Positions 43,076 through 52,249 are shown, counted from the first letter of the stretch. The stretch: DNA of 64,000 nt from Pedobacter sp. W3I1 (GCF_030816015.1 NZ_JAUSXN010000001.1:3162001-3226000), one strand, 5' to 3'. Program-made: numbers and translations. Notes: a model not told the origin generated them from the letters alone.

Positions 43076-43097
43076 CGTCATTTCGAGCGAAATGACG
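43076..43097. repeat. Minimal REP-A palindrome (22 bp)
   Basis: CGTCATTTCG AG CGAAATGACG: perfect 10-bp arms with a 2-base centre. It consists of just the two outer ends of the REP-A family joined together, as if the interior had been deleted. Confidence 0.85.
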
Positions 43098-43117
43098 ATT
43101 TTCAACACAAAATATCA

Positions 43118-43540
43118 ATGCGTAAGTACATCATCAATTCTATCATTTTTCTTTCACTGGTTGCTATTATCGTTTCTTGCCAAAACCAGGAAACAATTGA
43201 TCTGCAAAATTACATGTCGAATGGAAAAGATATTTATAAAGCCAAATGCCAAAACTGTCATGGCGAGCATGGTGAGGGATTGGGCCAACTTACTCCTCCT
43301 CTTACCGATTCTGTTTTCCTTAAAGCAAACAAAACACGTTTGGCCTGTTTCATCAAAAAAGGAGCGAAGGAATCTTTGATTATTCATGGTAAAGAATACA
43401 AAGAAAAAATGCCCGCTTTCCCCGAACTAGCCGATATTGATGTAGCCCAGGTAATGGTTTATATCACCAATTCATTTGGCAACAAACAAGGTTTTGTGCC
43501 TTACTCAGAAGTTTCAAAACATTTGCAGAATTGTAAATAA
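43118..43540 (+). CDS. Monoheme cytochrome c
   Basis: A 140-residue exported class I cytochrome c. The N-terminal signal carries a lipobox-like IIVSCQ (Cys21). The heme motif is CQNCH at 44-48, with GEGLGQLTPPL after it, and an axial Met candidate in EKMPAF near 103, then the closing helix DIDVAQVMVYITNSFG. Probably a membrane-tethered electron carrier. It is the last gene of the metal/redox run; a minimal REP-A palindrome separates it from the SCO gene. Confidence 0.88.
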   Translation: MRKYIINSIIFLSLVAIIVSCQNQETIDLQNYMSNGKDIYKAKCQNCHGEHGEGLGQLTPPLTDSVFLKANKTRLACFIKKGAKESLIIHGKEYKEKMPAFPELADIDVAQVMVYITNSFGNKQGFVPYSEVSKHLQNCK

Positions 43541-43565
43541 AATAAGGTCGATAATCCCATACGGT

Positions 43566-43631
43566 CGTCACCCTGAATTTATTTCAGGGTCTTTAACTGA
43601 AATAAGATGCTGAAATAAATTCAGCATGACG
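43566..43631. repeat. Dispersed palindromic repeat, REP-B family
   Basis: Begins CGTCACCCTGAATTTATTTC and ends AAATTCAGCATGACG, close to the copy at 37901-37967. Placed between the cytochrome c gene and rnpB. Confidence 0.85.
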
Positions 43632-43659
43632 GTAGTCTAGAGATAAAAACTTCCTGTTC

Positions 43660-43693
43660 TTTGTGCCTTTGTGGTTAAAAAAGCTCATCTTTG
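43660..43693 (+). promoter_or_regulatory. Candidate rnpB promoter
   Basis: TTTG (43660-43663) and CATCTTTG (43686-43693), which matches the Bacteroidota -7 box TANNTTTG at 5 of the 6 fixed positions, are 22 bases apart and would place the transcription start at about 43700, exactly at the 5' end of the rnpB pairing stem. The upstream box lies within a repeat of the CTTTGTGGTTAAA family. Confidence 0.55.
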
Positions 43694-43700
43694 CGCAAAA

Positions 43701-44072
43701 TGCAGGTTGTTCTATCGCTGTTTCGGGTAAAACCGGAAGAGAGGAAAGTCCGGGCAACGCAGGGCATCTCGCTTTCTAACGGAAAGGGGTTCAGGAATGA
43801 AAACCTGAATTACGGATTAGTGCAACAGAAAATATACCGCCCCGATTTATCGGAGTAAGGGTGAAAACGTGCGGTAAGAGCGCACGAGCATTACAGGCGA
43901 CTGTAGTGGTTTGTAAACCCCGAGAGTTGAAAGACCAAATAGGCTAACGTACGTAGGGCTGCCCGTCCGATGTTAGTGGGTAGGTCGTTAGAGATAAACG
44001 GCAACGTTTATAGTGGATAAATGATAGAAACCCTGAGCAATCAGGAAACAGAACCCGGCTTATAGACCTGCA
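43701..44072 (+). ncRNA. rnpB: RNase P RNA
   Basis: About 372 bases of catalytic RNA of RNase P (bacterial class A), which matures tRNA 5' ends. Seen directly: conserved GAGGAAAGTCCGGGC near 43740, the GGTAAGAGCGCAC region near 43870, and the conserved 3' ACAGAACCCGGCTTATAG (44048-44065). The 5' TGCAGGT (43701-43707) pairs with ACCTGCA (44066-44072) to form helix P1, fixing both ends. A T run follows at once and acts as terminator, ending inside the 3' edge of the convergent ppk2 gene. Confidence 0.97.
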
Positions 44073-44077
44073 TTTTT

Positions 44078-44962
44078 TTATTCGCTTAATAAAATACGCT
44101 TGGTTTCGTCAAGTTTAACAACCTCTTCTTCACCCAAAACAGGAAACTTCAAATCAAGACTTTTTAATTTATCTTCAATAATTTCGCTTATTGCCAGCCG
44201 TGCAAACCATTTTTTATCGGCAGGTATAATGTACCAGGGCGATTCTGCTGTACTCGTTTCGTTAATTGCATCCTGATAGGCCTCCATATACTTATCCCAC
44301 AATGCCCTTTCTTTAATATCGCCTGAAGAGAATTTCCAATTTTTGGTAGGATCATCTATACGTTCTAAAAAGCGTTGTTTTTGTTCGTCTTTACTCACAT
44401 TTAAAAAGAACTTTAAAATTACTGTTCCATTAGCTGTTAAATGCTCCTCGAAATTTTTGATGCTCTTGTAGCGCTGCTGCCAAAAGTCTTTATTGATCTT
44501 TTTAACATCATTAAAACCTGGGATATTTTCACTTAAAATATATTCTGGATGCACCTTACAAACCAATACGTTTTCATAATGCGAACGGTTATGAATACCT
44601 ATCCTACCGCGTTCTGGCAAAGCTTTATAATGCCTCCACAAAAAATCATGTTCATATTCTTCAGATGTTGGAACTTTAAAACTATACACCTGGCATCCCT
44701 GTGGATTTAGTCCGCTCATTACATGCTCAATTGCACTATCTTTCCCAGCGGCATCCATCGCCTGAAAAATAATCAACACAGAATGTTTCCCAGATGCATA
44801 TAATTTCTCCTGTAAATGGTTTAGTTCTATTTTCGAATTCATCAATGCATCTTTAGCTTTTTCTTTGTTATAACCGCCGGTAAAATCTGTTTTATGGTTT
44901 TTTAAAGAAAATTTCTTATCTCCTTGTACAATTAATCCTTTAAATTCGTTTTTCATAATCAT
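44078..44962 (-). CDS. PPK2-family polyphosphate kinase / polyphosphate:nucleotide phosphotransferase
   Basis: A 294-residue cytoplasmic enzyme of the PPK2 family, transferring phosphate between polyphosphate and nucleotides. Walker A-like VLIIFQAMDAAGKDSAIEHV (about 63-82) with the Lys-Asp of GKDS, the GIHNRSHYENVLVCKV stretch in place of the usual FDRSWYNR, the lid-type LERIDDPTKNWKFSSGDIKER motif and YIIPADKKWFARL near the end are visible. A second in-frame ATG at 44956 is equally plausible. Nucleotide preference (AMP, ADP or GDP) is not deducible. It is divergent from the PBP1A gene. Confidence 0.9.
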   Translation of the reverse strand: MIMKNEFKGLIVQGDKKFSLKNHKTDFTGGYNKEKAKDALMNSKIELNHLQEKLYASGKHSVLIIFQAMDAAGKDSAIEHVMSGLNPQGCQVYSFKVPTSEEYEHDFLWRHYKALPERGRIGIHNRSHYENVLVCKVHPEYILSENIPGFNDVKKINKDFWQQRYKSIKNFEEHLTANGTVILKFFLNVSKDEQKQRFLERIDDPTKNWKFSSGDIKERALWDKYMEAYQDAINETSTAESPWYIIPADKKWFARLAISEIIEDKLKSLDLKFPVLGEEEVVKLDETKRILLSE

Positions 44963-45100
44963 GTATTGTTTTTAGATAAATCGATGCATCAATAATTTAA
45001 ATATAGAACTAAAAAATAAGTAAATTAAATACGTTAATTTGCATATAGAGTTTTTTATATTTAACGCCACAGCTTTTACCTAAAGATCATCTTATCCAAT

Positions 45101-47551
45101 ATGTTTAAAGAGATAAAAAACAAGTACTTACGTTATCCTACAATAGTTTTATTTTTTATAATAATTTTCTTTTCTGCCCTTCAATTAAACTTTTTATGGC
45201 TATTTGGCTACTCACCAAGTGTTCGAGATATTAAAGCACCTACCCTTCGCGTAGGTTCAGAACTTTACACTGCCGATGGAAAACTGATTGGCAGATATTT
45301 TAAAGAAAACAGAACGCCTGTAAATTACAATGAAATTGCGCCTAGTGTATTGCAGGCGCTGGTTGCTACCGAAGATGTACGTTTTTACAAACACTGGGGT
45401 ATCGATGTGCAAGCAGTTGGCCGTGCAATTATTGGTTTAGGAAAAGATGGTGGAGCCAGTACCATTACCCAGCAATTGGCAAAAAACCTGTACCGTACAC
45501 GATACAATAAATCGCAGGGATTACTGATCAAAATACCTTTGGTGAGAACCTTAATTGTAAAATTAAAGGAATGGATGACTGCTGTAAAGTTAGAATCTAA
45601 CTATTCTAAAAATGATATTATCACCATGTATCTGAATACCGTTTCTTTCGGTAACAATACTTATGGAATAAAAACGGCAAGCCGGATTTACTTTGATAAG
45701 GAAGCAAAAGATTTAGCGACTACAGATGCTGCAATGCTTGTGGGTATGTTAAAAGGCACAACATTATATAACCCAACTAAAAATCCTGCAAAAGCTTTAG
45801 AAAGAAGAAATGTAGTGCTTGCGCAGATGAACAAGTACAAATACCTGAGTAAAGACAGTTTAACCGAATTATCGAAAGAGCCGATTAAACTAAAAGAGGG
45901 CAAAATGCAGGATGGCAGCGATGGCGACTCTTATTTAAGGGCTGCTGTAGCAAAATATTTGGAGAAATGGTGCACTGATAATGGTTACGATCTTTATGAA
46001 GATGGATTAAAAATTTATACCACCATCGATTCGAAACTTCAAAAATATGCTGAAGAAGCAGTTGCTGATCAGATGAGAATCTTGCAGCGCAGGTTTTATA
46101 ATGTGTGGGGCAACGAAGATCCCTGGTATGATTCGGAGAAACAAAAGGTTGATTATCCCGACAGGGCGATGAAAAACCTGCCAATTTATACGCTTTTACA
46201 AAAGAAATTCCCTAACAATCCAGATTCTGTTACCGCCTATTTTAATAAAAAGAAAAGGATGCAGATTTTTACTTATAAAGGCGACCGTGATACTTCATTC
46301 TCTACTTTAGATTCAATCCGTTATTATGGAAAAATCATGAATACCGGAATGATGACCATGGAACCAGCAAGTGGTAAAATTAAAGTTTGGGTTGGTGGTA
46401 TCGACCATAAGTTTTTCAAATACGATCACGTTAATCAATCTAAACGTCAGGCAGGTTCTACTTTTAAACCATTTGCTTATTTAACGGCTTTAGAACAAGG
46501 CATGAGCCCTTGTGATAAATTTACTGATAAACCTGTTAAAATTGCTTACCAGGATAAAGGCCAAACCAAATATTGGGAACCAAAAAATGCCGATTACAGC
46601 GTTTCGTACCGGGAAATGAGTTTAAGGTGGGCAATGGCAAAATCGGTGAATACCATTACTGCTCAGGTAACCGAAAAGGTGGGCTGGGATAATGTAGTAA
46701 AATATGCGCATGAGTGCGGAATCGATAGCCATTTAGAATCTGTTCCATCTGTAAGTTTGGGTTCAAACGACGTTACGGTTTACGAAATGGTAAAAGCATA
46801 CGCAACCTTTATGAATAAGGGGATTAAAACAGATCCTATTTTAGTAGAGAAAATTACCGATCAGGATAACAATTTAATTGATGAGTTTAAACCTAAAACA
46901 AAAAGGGTTTTAACAGAAGAAATTGCCTGGTTAATGACCTATATGTTCCGTGGTGGTATGGAAGAACCAGAAGGTACATCGCAGGCATTATGGGAATGGC
47001 CGGATCTGTTTAGAAAAAACAATCAAATTGGCGGTAAAACAGGTACTTCTTCTGATTATGTAGATGCCTGGTACATGGGGTTAACCAAAGACCTGGTAAC
47101 GGGTGTTTGGGTGGGTTGTGATGAAAGAACTGCACACTTTAAAAACGGTGAACAAGGAGAAGGCTCAAGAACGGCGCTACCCATTTTTGCTAAGTTTATG
47201 GAAAAAGTATATCTCGATCCAAGCTCAGGTTATACTTATGGCCCGTTTCCAAAAGCAACCGTTGATATTACCAGGACCTACAACTGCCCTAGCCCACGGA
47301 TTATTAGAGATACTACATCGACGGATAGTTTAGCGGTAGATTCTACAGATTTTACTGTGCCTGAAACACCAGAAACGGTTATCCCCGTAACCGTTGAACC
47401 TGAAGTAAAAAAAGAAGAAAATAAAGTTGAACCTGTTCAAACTCCCCCAGCAGCTACTGTTCCCTTAACCAAAAAGGAAGAAAGAGAACTCAGAAGAAAA
47501 CAACGTCAGGAAGAAAAAGAAAAGAAAAAGAACGAGAACAATCAGCCTTAG
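45101..47551 (+). CDS. Class A penicillin-binding protein 1A
   Basis: An 816-residue bifunctional peptidoglycan synthase. Order: cytoplasmic tail and membrane anchor (about 10-37), GT51 transglycosylase (about 55-235; catalytic Glu91 in EDVRFYKHWG, then GGASTITQQLAKNLY), linker, and transpeptidase with Ser453 in STFK, an SVN motif in AKSVNTI and KTGTS starting at Lys646. The C-terminus (about 755-816) is disordered, rich in Pro, Val, Glu and Lys, ending in a KKEERELRRKQRQEEKEKKK stretch unlike the catalytic parts. It builds and cross-links glycan strands during cell-wall growth and is a beta-lactam target. Confidence 0.95.
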   Translation: MFKEIKNKYLRYPTIVLFFIIIFFSALQLNFLWLFGYSPSVRDIKAPTLRVGSELYTADGKLIGRYFKENRTPVNYNEIAPSVLQALVATEDVRFYKHWGIDVQAVGRAIIGLGKDGGASTITQQLAKNLYRTRYNKSQGLLIKIPLVRTLIVKLKEWMTAVKLESNYSKNDIITMYLNTVSFGNNTYGIKTASRIYFDKEAKDLATTDAAMLVGMLKGTTLYNPTKNPAKALERRNVVLAQMNKYKYLSKDSLTELSKEPIKLKEGKMQDGSDGDSYLRAAVAKYLEKWCTDNGYDLYEDGLKIYTTIDSKLQKYAEEAVADQMRILQRRFYNVWGNEDPWYDSEKQKVDYPDRAMKNLPIYTLLQKKFPNNPDSVTAYFNKKKRMQIFTYKGDRDTSFSTLDSIRYYGKIMNTGMMTMEPASGKIKVWVGGIDHKFFKYDHVNQSKRQAGSTFKPFAYLTALEQGMSPCDKFTDKPVKIAYQDKGQTKYWEPKNADYSVSYREMSLRWAMAKSVNTITAQVTEKVGWDNVVKYAHECGIDSHLESVPSVSLGSNDVTVYEMVKAYATFMNKGIKTDPILVEKITDQDNNLIDEFKPKTKRVLTEEIAWLMTYMFRGGMEEPEGTSQALWEWPDLFRKNNQIGGKTGTSSDYVDAWYMGLTKDLVTGVWVGCDERTAHFKNGEQGEGSRTALPIFAKFMEKVYLDPSSGYTYGPFPKATVDITRTYNCPSPRIIRDTTSTDSLAVDSTDFTVPETPETVIPVTVEPEVKKEENKVEPVQTPPAATVPLTKKEERELRRKQRQEEKEKKKNENNQP

Positions 47552-47726
47552 TTTTTTATTGCAATAAATAAGCTGGATATATTACCTATTTGCACTTATT
47601 AGTAGAAAAACTTTTAAAAAGTGTTAAAATTTTAATACTGTTTTAAACAATTGCTATTTTTATTTTCCAAATTTCTTACAATTTCATTTTCGTAAATTAT
47701 TGAACTTTATTACTAAAACCACACAT

Positions 47727-50700
47727 ATGAAAATAGGCTCTACTTTATTAAAGCGATATTCTTCTTTATTGCTCCTGCTTATTCTTTCTTTTTCAGCTCA
47801 GGCCCAATACTTCGGACAAAACAAGGTAAGGTATAAAAAACTCGACTTTAAAGTGTTGCAAACACCCCATTTCGAGATTTACTATTACATTAAAAACGAA
47901 AAACTTTTAAAACGTTTTTCGCAGGATGCCGAAACCTGGTACAAAATGCATCAGGAAGTTTTTAGAGATACTTTTTTAAAGAAAAACCCTATTATTCTAT
48001 ATAATAACCATCCTGATTTCCAACAAACAACAGTACTTAACGGAGAAATTGGAATTGGTACCGGCGGGGTTACTGAGGCGCTAAAAAACAGGGTAATTAT
48101 GCCTGTTATGGAGTTAAATAGCCAAACAAGACACGTTTTAGGCCATGAGCTTGTCCATGCTTTTCAATACCACCTTCTGCTCGAAAAAGATTCGATTAGC
48201 TTAGAAAACGTTGGACAAACACCACTATGGATGGTTGAAGGTATGGCCGAATACTTGTCAATCGGGAAAAAGGATGCATTTACTTCCATGTGGATGCGCG
48301 ATGCCATGTTAAACCGGGATATCCCTTCGTTAAAAGATTTAACCAACTCTAACAAATATTTCCCTTACCGTTATGGTCAGGCATTTTGGACTTACATAGG
48401 CTCTCAATACGGCGATACCACTATTGTTCCATTATTTAAAAATACCGCAAAATATGGCTACGAAAATGCCATTAGGTACACTTTCGGATACGATGATAAA
48501 ACATTATCGGGTTTATGGAAAAATGCTATCGATGCGCATTATAAACCAATGTTAAAAGCAGATAGTTCGCAGATTAAAATAACGGGTACAAAAATCATCG
48601 ACAATAAAAATGCAGGCAACATGAACGTTGCCCCTGCCCTTAGTCCTGACGGAAAATATTTAGCCTTCATGTCTGAAAAAGACCTTTTTGGTATAGATTT
48701 ATTTCTCGCAGACGCCAAAACCGGGAGAATTATCAGGAAGCTTAGTAGCCAGATCTCGAATGGTCACATTGATGATTTCAACTTTATAGAGTCAGCCGGT
48801 GCATGGTCGCCAGATAGTAAACAATTTGCTTTTAGTATCTTCAGTCATGGCAAAAACCAGATGATGATTATCAATGTTTCAAACGGAACTACGGTTTCTC
48901 AGACGGCAATGGATCAGGTGCAGCAGTTCGGTAATTTAACCTGGTCGCCAAATGGAAAAGATGTAGCTTTCTCGGGTATGGTTGAAGGACAGAGCGACAT
49001 CTTCTCTTACAACCTGGACACCAAAACAGTTACTCAAATTACTAACGACGTATATTCTGATTATGCGCCGAGTTACTCACCTGATGGTAAAAAATTGGTT
49101 TTTTCATCAGATAGAGCAGCAATTCAGGCCAATGTAGTTAATGCCGTATTGCCGATAAACCTTGCTGTTTACGATATTGCTTCTAAAACAGTAAGCAATT
49201 TAGATGTTTTTCCAGGAGCGAATAACCTAAATGCACAATTCTCTTCAAATAGTCAAAATATTTATTTCCTTTCAAACCGAGATGGATTTAGGAATTTATA
49301 TAAATACAATTTCGCAGATAATACTGTTGATCAGTTAACTGATTATTTTACGGGAATTAGTGGAATTACCGAATTTTCGCCCGCCATTTCGGTCTCCACA
49401 ACGGATGATATTGTGTATAGCTATTATCGCTACCAGCGTTATACCTTGTATAATGCTAAGTTAAGCAGCTTTAAAGCGAAACGAATTGGTAATCACGAAG
49501 AAAATTTTGATGCCGCTATCCTTCCTCCAATGGAAAACATTGGTGTAAACATCATTAATTCTAATTTAAACAATTTTGATCGTTTCGAAAAAACCCTAGC
49601 CGATTCGATGAAAACTGTTCCTTACAAACCAAAATTCAGGTTAGATTATTTAGCCAATAGTGGTGTTGGCGTTTCTACCAGTCGTTTTGGAACTGGTGTT
49701 TCAGGCGGTATTGTAGGTATGTTTAGCGATATTTTGGGCACCAACCAGATTATAGCAAATTTATCGGTAAATGGAGAAATTTACGATTTTGGTGGTTTGG
49801 TGGGTTACATCAATCAAAAGAGCAGAATTAACTGGGGTGCTGCCGTTTCGCACATTCCATATGTATCTGGTTTTAGGTCTTACGGATATGAAAATATCCC
49901 AACTGGTGATAATACCACTATTAATGCCCTGGCAGACAGAACAGATATTATTAGAACGTTTGAAGATCAGATTCAGGTTTTTGGTGCCTATCCATTTAGC
50001 AAAATTCACCGATTTGAATTGGGCGGTTCATTTTCGCATTACAGCTATCGGATTGATCGATATAGCAATTATTACAACTCGGCTGGTTACTTCATTGGTC
50101 AGGACAAAACCAGAATTTCTAATGATGTTGCTTCTCAGGACTATGGCATTCCGTTTAACTCTTTTACCTTGTATCAATTAAACGCGGGCTTTGTTGGTGA
50201 TAACTCAATCTTTGGTCTTACTGGTCCACTTGATGGTTTCAGATACCGTGTAAGTGGCGAAAAATATTTTGGCACTTACAATTTTGCCGGTGTAACTGCA
50301 GATCTCCGTAAATATTGGAGAGCTAAGCCAGTAACATTTGCGGTAAGAAGTTATAACACCTTAAGGATTGGTAAAGATGCAGACAGGCTTTATCCAATGT
50401 ATTTAGGTTATCCTTATTTAATCAGAGGATATGAGTCGAATTCGATTTACAAAAGTACTTCTGCTCAATCTTCAGAATCTTTTGATATTAACCAGTTAAC
50501 CGGAAGTAAAATAGCTGTTTTTAATTTCGAGGTTCGCCTTCCCTTTACAGGCCCGAAAAAGTTAGCAGCAATACCCTCTAAGTTTTTATTTTCTGATCTG
50601 AACTTGTTTTTTGATGCAGGATTAGCCTGGACGAACGATACCAAAGTAAAGTTTAAAAGTGAACCAACCTATACTACAGAACCTGTATTGGATAACAATG

Positions 50701-50900
50701 GTTTACCGGTTAAAGATGATAAACAAAATCCGGTTACCTATCAATCTACAACAGAACGTGTACCGGCAATGAGTGTTGGTATATCGGTACGGGTAAACGT
50801 TTTTGGCTATTTTGTATTAGAACCTTACTATGCAATTCCTTTCCAAAGGAAAGATGTTAAAACTGGAGTATTCGGTTTAACATTTGCACCAGGATGGTAA
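47727..50900 (+). CDS. Giant exported protein: gluzincin peptidase, TolB-like propeller and C-terminal barrel
   Basis: A 1057-residue envelope protein. The signal peptide follows the ATG at 47727 (about 1-27, ending SFSAQAQ). Part 1 (about 40-280) is a peptidase-MA-like zinc domain with GHELVHAFQY (His140, Glu141, His144) and a downstream EGMAEYLS Glu. Part 2 (about 290-580) has PD40/TolB-type propeller repeats, for example LSPDGKYLAFMSE, WSPNGKDVAFSG and YSPDGKKLVFSSD. Part 3 (about 640-1057) is strand-rich and resembles an Omp85-type surface-antigen barrel, ending GLTFAPGW. Such proteins are common in Bacteroidota; no substrate is known to me. Confidence 0.85.
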   Translation: MKIGSTLLKRYSSLLLLLILSFSAQAQYFGQNKVRYKKLDFKVLQTPHFEIYYYIKNEKLLKRFSQDAETWYKMHQEVFRDTFLKKNPIILYNNHPDFQQTTVLNGEIGIGTGGVTEALKNRVIMPVMELNSQTRHVLGHELVHAFQYHLLLEKDSISLENVGQTPLWMVEGMAEYLSIGKKDAFTSMWMRDAMLNRDIPSLKDLTNSNKYFPYRYGQAFWTYIGSQYGDTTIVPLFKNTAKYGYENAIRYTFGYDDKTLSGLWKNAIDAHYKPMLKADSSQIKITGTKIIDNKNAGNMNVAPALSPDGKYLAFMSEKDLFGIDLFLADAKTGRIIRKLSSQISNGHIDDFNFIESAGAWSPDSKQFAFSIFSHGKNQMMIINVSNGTTVSQTAMDQVQQFGNLTWSPNGKDVAFSGMVEGQSDIFSYNLDTKTVTQITNDVYSDYAPSYSPDGKKLVFSSDRAAIQANVVNAVLPINLAVYDIASKTVSNLDVFPGANNLNAQFSSNSQNIYFLSNRDGFRNLYKYNFADNTVDQLTDYFTGISGITEFSPAISVSTTDDIVYSYYRYQRYTLYNAKLSSFKAKRIGNHEENFDAAILPPMENIGVNIINSNLNNFDRFEKTLADSMKTVPYKPKFRLDYLANSGVGVSTSRFGTGVSGGIVGMFSDILGTNQIIANLSVNGEIYDFGGLVGYINQKSRINWGAAVSHIPYVSGFRSYGYENIPTGDNTTINALADRTDIIRTFEDQIQVFGAYPFSKIHRFELGGSFSHYSYRIDRYSNYYNSAGYFIGQDKTRISNDVASQDYGIPFNSFTLYQLNAGFVGDNSIFGLTGPLDGFRYRVSGEKYFGTYNFAGVTADLRKYWRAKPVTFAVRSYNTLRIGKDADRLYPMYLGYPYLIRGYESNSIYKSTSAQSSESFDINQLTGSKIAVFNFEVRLPFTGPKKLAAIPSKFLFSDLNLFFDAGLAWTNDTKVKFKSEPTYTTEPVLDNNGLPVKDDKQNPVTYQSTTERVPAMSVGISVRVNVFGYFVLEPYYAIPFQRKDVKTGVFGLTFAPGW

Positions 50901-50927
50901 AAAACTAGTTTAATTGTGAAATTGCAT

Positions 50928-51785
50928 ATGAAAAAAATATTTTTACTGGTTTTATTGTTTTGCAGCATGTTGGGTTTTGCTCAAACAGTGACAGAGCCAG
51001 CTAATAATCCAAAAGAATGGTCTCAAGCTACAGAGCCGTTTAGAATTGCAGGTAATCTGTATTATGTTGGCACTTACGATTTAGCTTCTTATTTAATTGT
51101 AACAGAGAAAGGAAATATATTAATAAATACAGGTTTAGCTAATTCGCTTTCAATAATAAAAGAAAATATGAAAGCTTTGGGATTTGATTATAAATCAATC
51201 AAAATTTTGCTCTTAACCCAGGCCCATTTTGATCATTTGGGTGCAATGGCTGAGATTAAAAAAGAAACCGGTGCAAAACTATATGTAGATGAGAAAGATG
51301 CAGATGCCCTTGAAACCGGCGGCAAATCGGATTATGAACTTGGGAAATATGGCATAAGTTTCAAACCCGTAAAACCTGATTTCCTGTTGAAGAATAACGA
51401 TAAAATTAAATTAGGCAGCACTACTTTAACAATGCTTCATCATCCTGGGCATACTAAAGGATCGTGTAGTTTTATATTTGATACGAAAGATAAGAATTCT
51501 AGCTACAAGATTTTGATTGCCAATATGCCATCCATAATTGTTGATAGAAAATTCTCAGAAATAACATCATATAAGGATATTCAAAAAGATTATACAGAAA
51601 CTTTTAAAGCAATGAAAAAGCTTGACTTTGATCTTTGGGTTTCCTCTCACGCAAGTCAATTTGATCTCCATGATAAACGTAAATCAGGAGACCCTTATAG
51701 TCCAAAAGTTTTTATGGATAAAAATAAATTTTTCGAAGATCTTCGAGATCTGGAAAATATTTTTCTCGAAAAAATAAAAAATTAG
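50928..51785 (+). CDS. Subclass B3 metallo-beta-lactamase, GOB-like (Q116 type)
   Basis: A 285-residue exported zinc hydrolase with a signal peptide (about 1-19, ending LGFAQ); the ATG at 50928 is used because the GTG at 50916 adds only four residues. The metal site reads QAHFDH (Gln98, His100, Asp102, His103), HPGH with His175, and SSHAS with His241. The standard first ligand His116 is Gln, and the usual Ser221 position is a Met (IANMPSI); this Gln/Met pair is known from GOB enzymes of Elizabethkingia. The rest of the B3 layout (AGNLYYVGTYDLASYLI, INTGLA) agrees. Penicillin, cephalosporin and carbapenem hydrolysis is expected from the family and not shown here. Confidence 0.88.
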   Translation: MKKIFLLVLLFCSMLGFAQTVTEPANNPKEWSQATEPFRIAGNLYYVGTYDLASYLIVTEKGNILINTGLANSLSIIKENMKALGFDYKSIKILLLTQAHFDHLGAMAEIKKETGAKLYVDEKDADALETGGKSDYELGKYGISFKPVKPDFLLKNNDKIKLGSTTLTMLHHPGHTKGSCSFIFDTKDKNSSYKILIANMPSIIVDRKFSEITSYKDIQKDYTETFKAMKKLDFDLWVSSHASQFDLHDKRKSGDPYSPKVFMDKNKFFEDLRDLENIFLEKIKN

Positions 51786-51802
51786 TCTTTCCCTAACTTG
51801 TT

Positions 51803-51833
51803 AAAAGCGATTAAAACATAAATAATCGCTTTT
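51803..51833 (+). terminator. Rho-independent terminator of the metallo-beta-lactamase gene
   Basis: AAAAGCGATTA (51803-51813) pairs with TAATCGCTTTT (from 51823) and runs into seven T. It lies 18 bases after the stop codon. Confidence 0.88.
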
Positions 51834-51876
51834 TTTATGGAAATAGTATAATTCTTTTAATTAATAAACGCAACAA

Positions 51877-52227
51877 TTAAGACAGACTTGTAAATGATAG
51901 TTTAACCTGATTGCTGATATTACGATGTAAAAGAATATTTTCAAAATCAAGGCCTATAGTTAAATCAATCCAATCCGGATTACAAGACCTTACCAAACGC
52001 TCTTTCTGCATACGTGTAAACCGACTAATTGATTTAAAACGAACCAAAGCTTGTGCTTCTGTTTTAAACTCCTCAAAATAAACCAAACGGGTTAATTGCT
52101 GCCCATTATCAAAAAACAAGTTTGGCATCTGTTTGTAGAAATCCAGTGTCTTCATTAAATCAGAGCTCATGCCCACGTGCATACTTGTACGATTTCTGTC
52201 GGTAACGATATAAACAAACTTTTTCAT
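51877..52227 (-). CDS. GIY-YIG nuclease superfamily protein (UPF0213-like, divergent)
   Basis: A 116-residue single-domain protein. The ATG at 52227 (MKKFVYIVTDRNRT) gives a typical GIY-YIG opening; the upstream start at 52278 is not conserved-looking. The first signature GIY is represented by VYI and the second YIG by HVG (TSMHVGMSSDL). The middle VYFEEFKTEAQALVRFKSI contains the Arg helix pattern, and SCNPDWIDLTI is the usual ending (NPXWXDL). Nuclease function is therefore possible but the signature is degenerate. It is divergent from an S24 regulator with palindromic sites between them. Confidence 0.75.
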   Translation of the reverse strand: MKKFVYIVTDRNRTSMHVGMSSDLMKTLDFYKQMPNLFFDNGQQLTRLVYFEEFKTEAQALVRFKSISRFTRMQKERLVRSCNPDWIDLTIGLDFENILLHRNISNQVKLSFTSLS

Positions 52228-52249
52228 GATCTTATGTTTAAAACTTAAA

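Noticed and set aside
43092..43379. 95-residue ORF overlapping the cytochrome c gene
   Set aside because: Out of frame with the clear CXXCH-containing cytochrome and starts in a repeat.
49771..50181. 136-residue ORF in another frame inside the large peptidase-barrel gene
   Set aside because: Lies wholly within a convincing long gene and shows no protein-like motif.
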